The notes beneath the pieces were generated by a model. That model ran no database searches and was not told the DNA's origin. It worked only from the letters and a program-made list of their open reading frames with translations. The position numbers were made by a program, and so were the translations under genes. 64,000 nt of DNA from Virgibacillus doumboii (lineage in GTDB: Bacteria; Bacillota; Bacilli; Bacillales; Amphibacillaceae). This document shows, piece by piece, positions 63,567 to 64,000 of this stretch; positions within the stretch are counted from its first letter, which is position 1; every line of letters begins with the position of its first letter. The stretch is taken from NCBI RefSeq assembly GCF_902806455.1, contig NZ_CADCWQ010000001.1, positions 1,798,001 through 1,862,000 of the forward strand. Direction: 5' to 3'.

Positions 63567-64000
63567 ATGAATAAACTTTCTAAAAGGCAGGAAGCAATAC
63601 TCGAATATATTAAAGGAGAAGTAAATAAAAAAGGCTATCCACCATCTGTGAGAGAAATTGCAGAAGCAGTTGGCCTTGCCTCCAGTTCAACTGTACACGG
63701 TCATTTGGCAAGATTGGAAAGCAAAGGATTCATTCGAAGGGATCCTACTAAACCGAGGGCAATAGAGGTTTTGGATCAATCGGAAGAGAGTCATATTCCT
63801 AGAGAAGAAGCTCGCTATGCACCTGTTATTGGTAAAGTTACAGCTGGTATTCCAATAACTGCCGTTGAAAATATTGAAGAGTTTGTTCCATTACCAAATT
63901 CAACTGCGGGACCCGATGATAATCTTTTTGTGTTGATTATTGAAGGTGAAAGTATGATAGAGGCTGGTATACTTGATGGGGACATGGTAATTGTCAAACA
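63567..64000 (+). CDS. lexA: SOS repressor LexA (3' end outside window)
   Basis: The visible 144 residues contain the N-terminal winged helix ([33 protein letters not shown] in part), the self-cleavage site VTAGIP (A93-G94) and the catalytic Ser129 in EGESM; the catalytic Lys lies beyond the window or at its edge. RecA-stimulated self-cleavage relieves repression of the SOS genes. The start ATG 63567 follows AGGTG. It is divergent from the 31-residue peptide and yneB, as lexA is from yneA in B. subtilis. Confidence 0.96.
   Translation, partial: MNKLSKRQEAILEYIKGEVNKKGYPPSVREIAEAVGLASSSTVHGHLARLESKGFIRRDPTKPRAIEVLDQSEESHIPREEARYAPVIGKVTAGIPITAVENIEEFVPLPNSTAGPDDNLFVLIIEGESMIEAGILDGDMVIVK

Overview
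The window is chromosomal DNA from an AT-rich, aerobic, spore-forming member of the Bacillaceae. The evidence is purine-rich Shine-Dalgarno sites with frequent GTG/TTG starts, sporulation genes (tlp, sirA, a PAS sensor kinase), a heme A synthase, and gene order matching the Bacillus subtilis lexA-to-parC segment. An OpuF-type osmolyte importer and many acidic proteins would fit a salt-tolerant genus such as Virgibacillus, Oceanobacillus or Lentibacillus; the genus is inference.

Layout. 1-2.3 kb: 3' end of a citrate synthase gene, then a two-gene operon (stand-alone LAGLIDADG endonuclease plus a duplicated helix-rich protein) whose promoter contains a perfect LexA box. 2.4-6.2 kb: two-component system, TlpA-like thioredoxin, CcdA paralogue and an unknown membrane protein. 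6.3-12.7 kb: reactive-sulfur gene set (CsoR/CstR-type repressor yrkD, DUF302 protein, rhodaneses, yrkJIHEF) with three matching 16-bp operator-like sites, and a second TlpA-like thioredoxin. 13-23 kb: mixed accessory genes: metallo-hydrolase, Lrp regulator, a PadR/HAAS/DUF4173/UppS operon, a stand-alone TnpB element, a serine hydrolase, and a double-psi beta-barrel protein. 23-33 kb: AlkD-like protein, cysteine synthase, D-serine dehydratase, a frameshifted gamma-glutamylcyclotransferase, ctaA, ypcP, dynA and a CBS protein. 33.2-39.2 kb: leucine/isovalerate degradation operon (yngJ-HA-HB-F-E) and its TetR regulator. 39.3-39.6 kb: a 52-bp tandem repeat array. 39.7-64 kb: parC, parE, yneT, opuF, plsY, folE2, yidD, yneR, yneQ, yneP, tlp, an fbpB-like gene, yneN, acnA, a sensor kinase, yneK, ccdC, ccdB, an orphan mnhB, ccdA, yneF, sirA, tkt, ynzC, yneB, a 31-residue membrane peptide and lexA (cut by the window end).

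Two regulatory stories connect the window. First, LexA-type boxes lie between the -35 and -10 hexamers of three promoters (the LAGLIDADG operon, parE, and the operon of the 31-residue peptide and yneB). Another box abuts the lexA -35, and a weaker one overlaps the predicted tnpB start point. Second, three sites of the form ATACCCC-N5-GTAT sit on promoters of the sulfur genes next to a CstR-type repressor. The most unusual items are the SOS-controlled 31-residue peptide that replaces yneA, the SOS-controlled LAGLIDADG operon, the hairpin-forming 52-bp repeats, the lone MnhB subunit inside the ccd cluster, and the dual-promoter leader of the sulfur operon. All functional statements come from reading sequence and recalled family knowledge; no database search was run.
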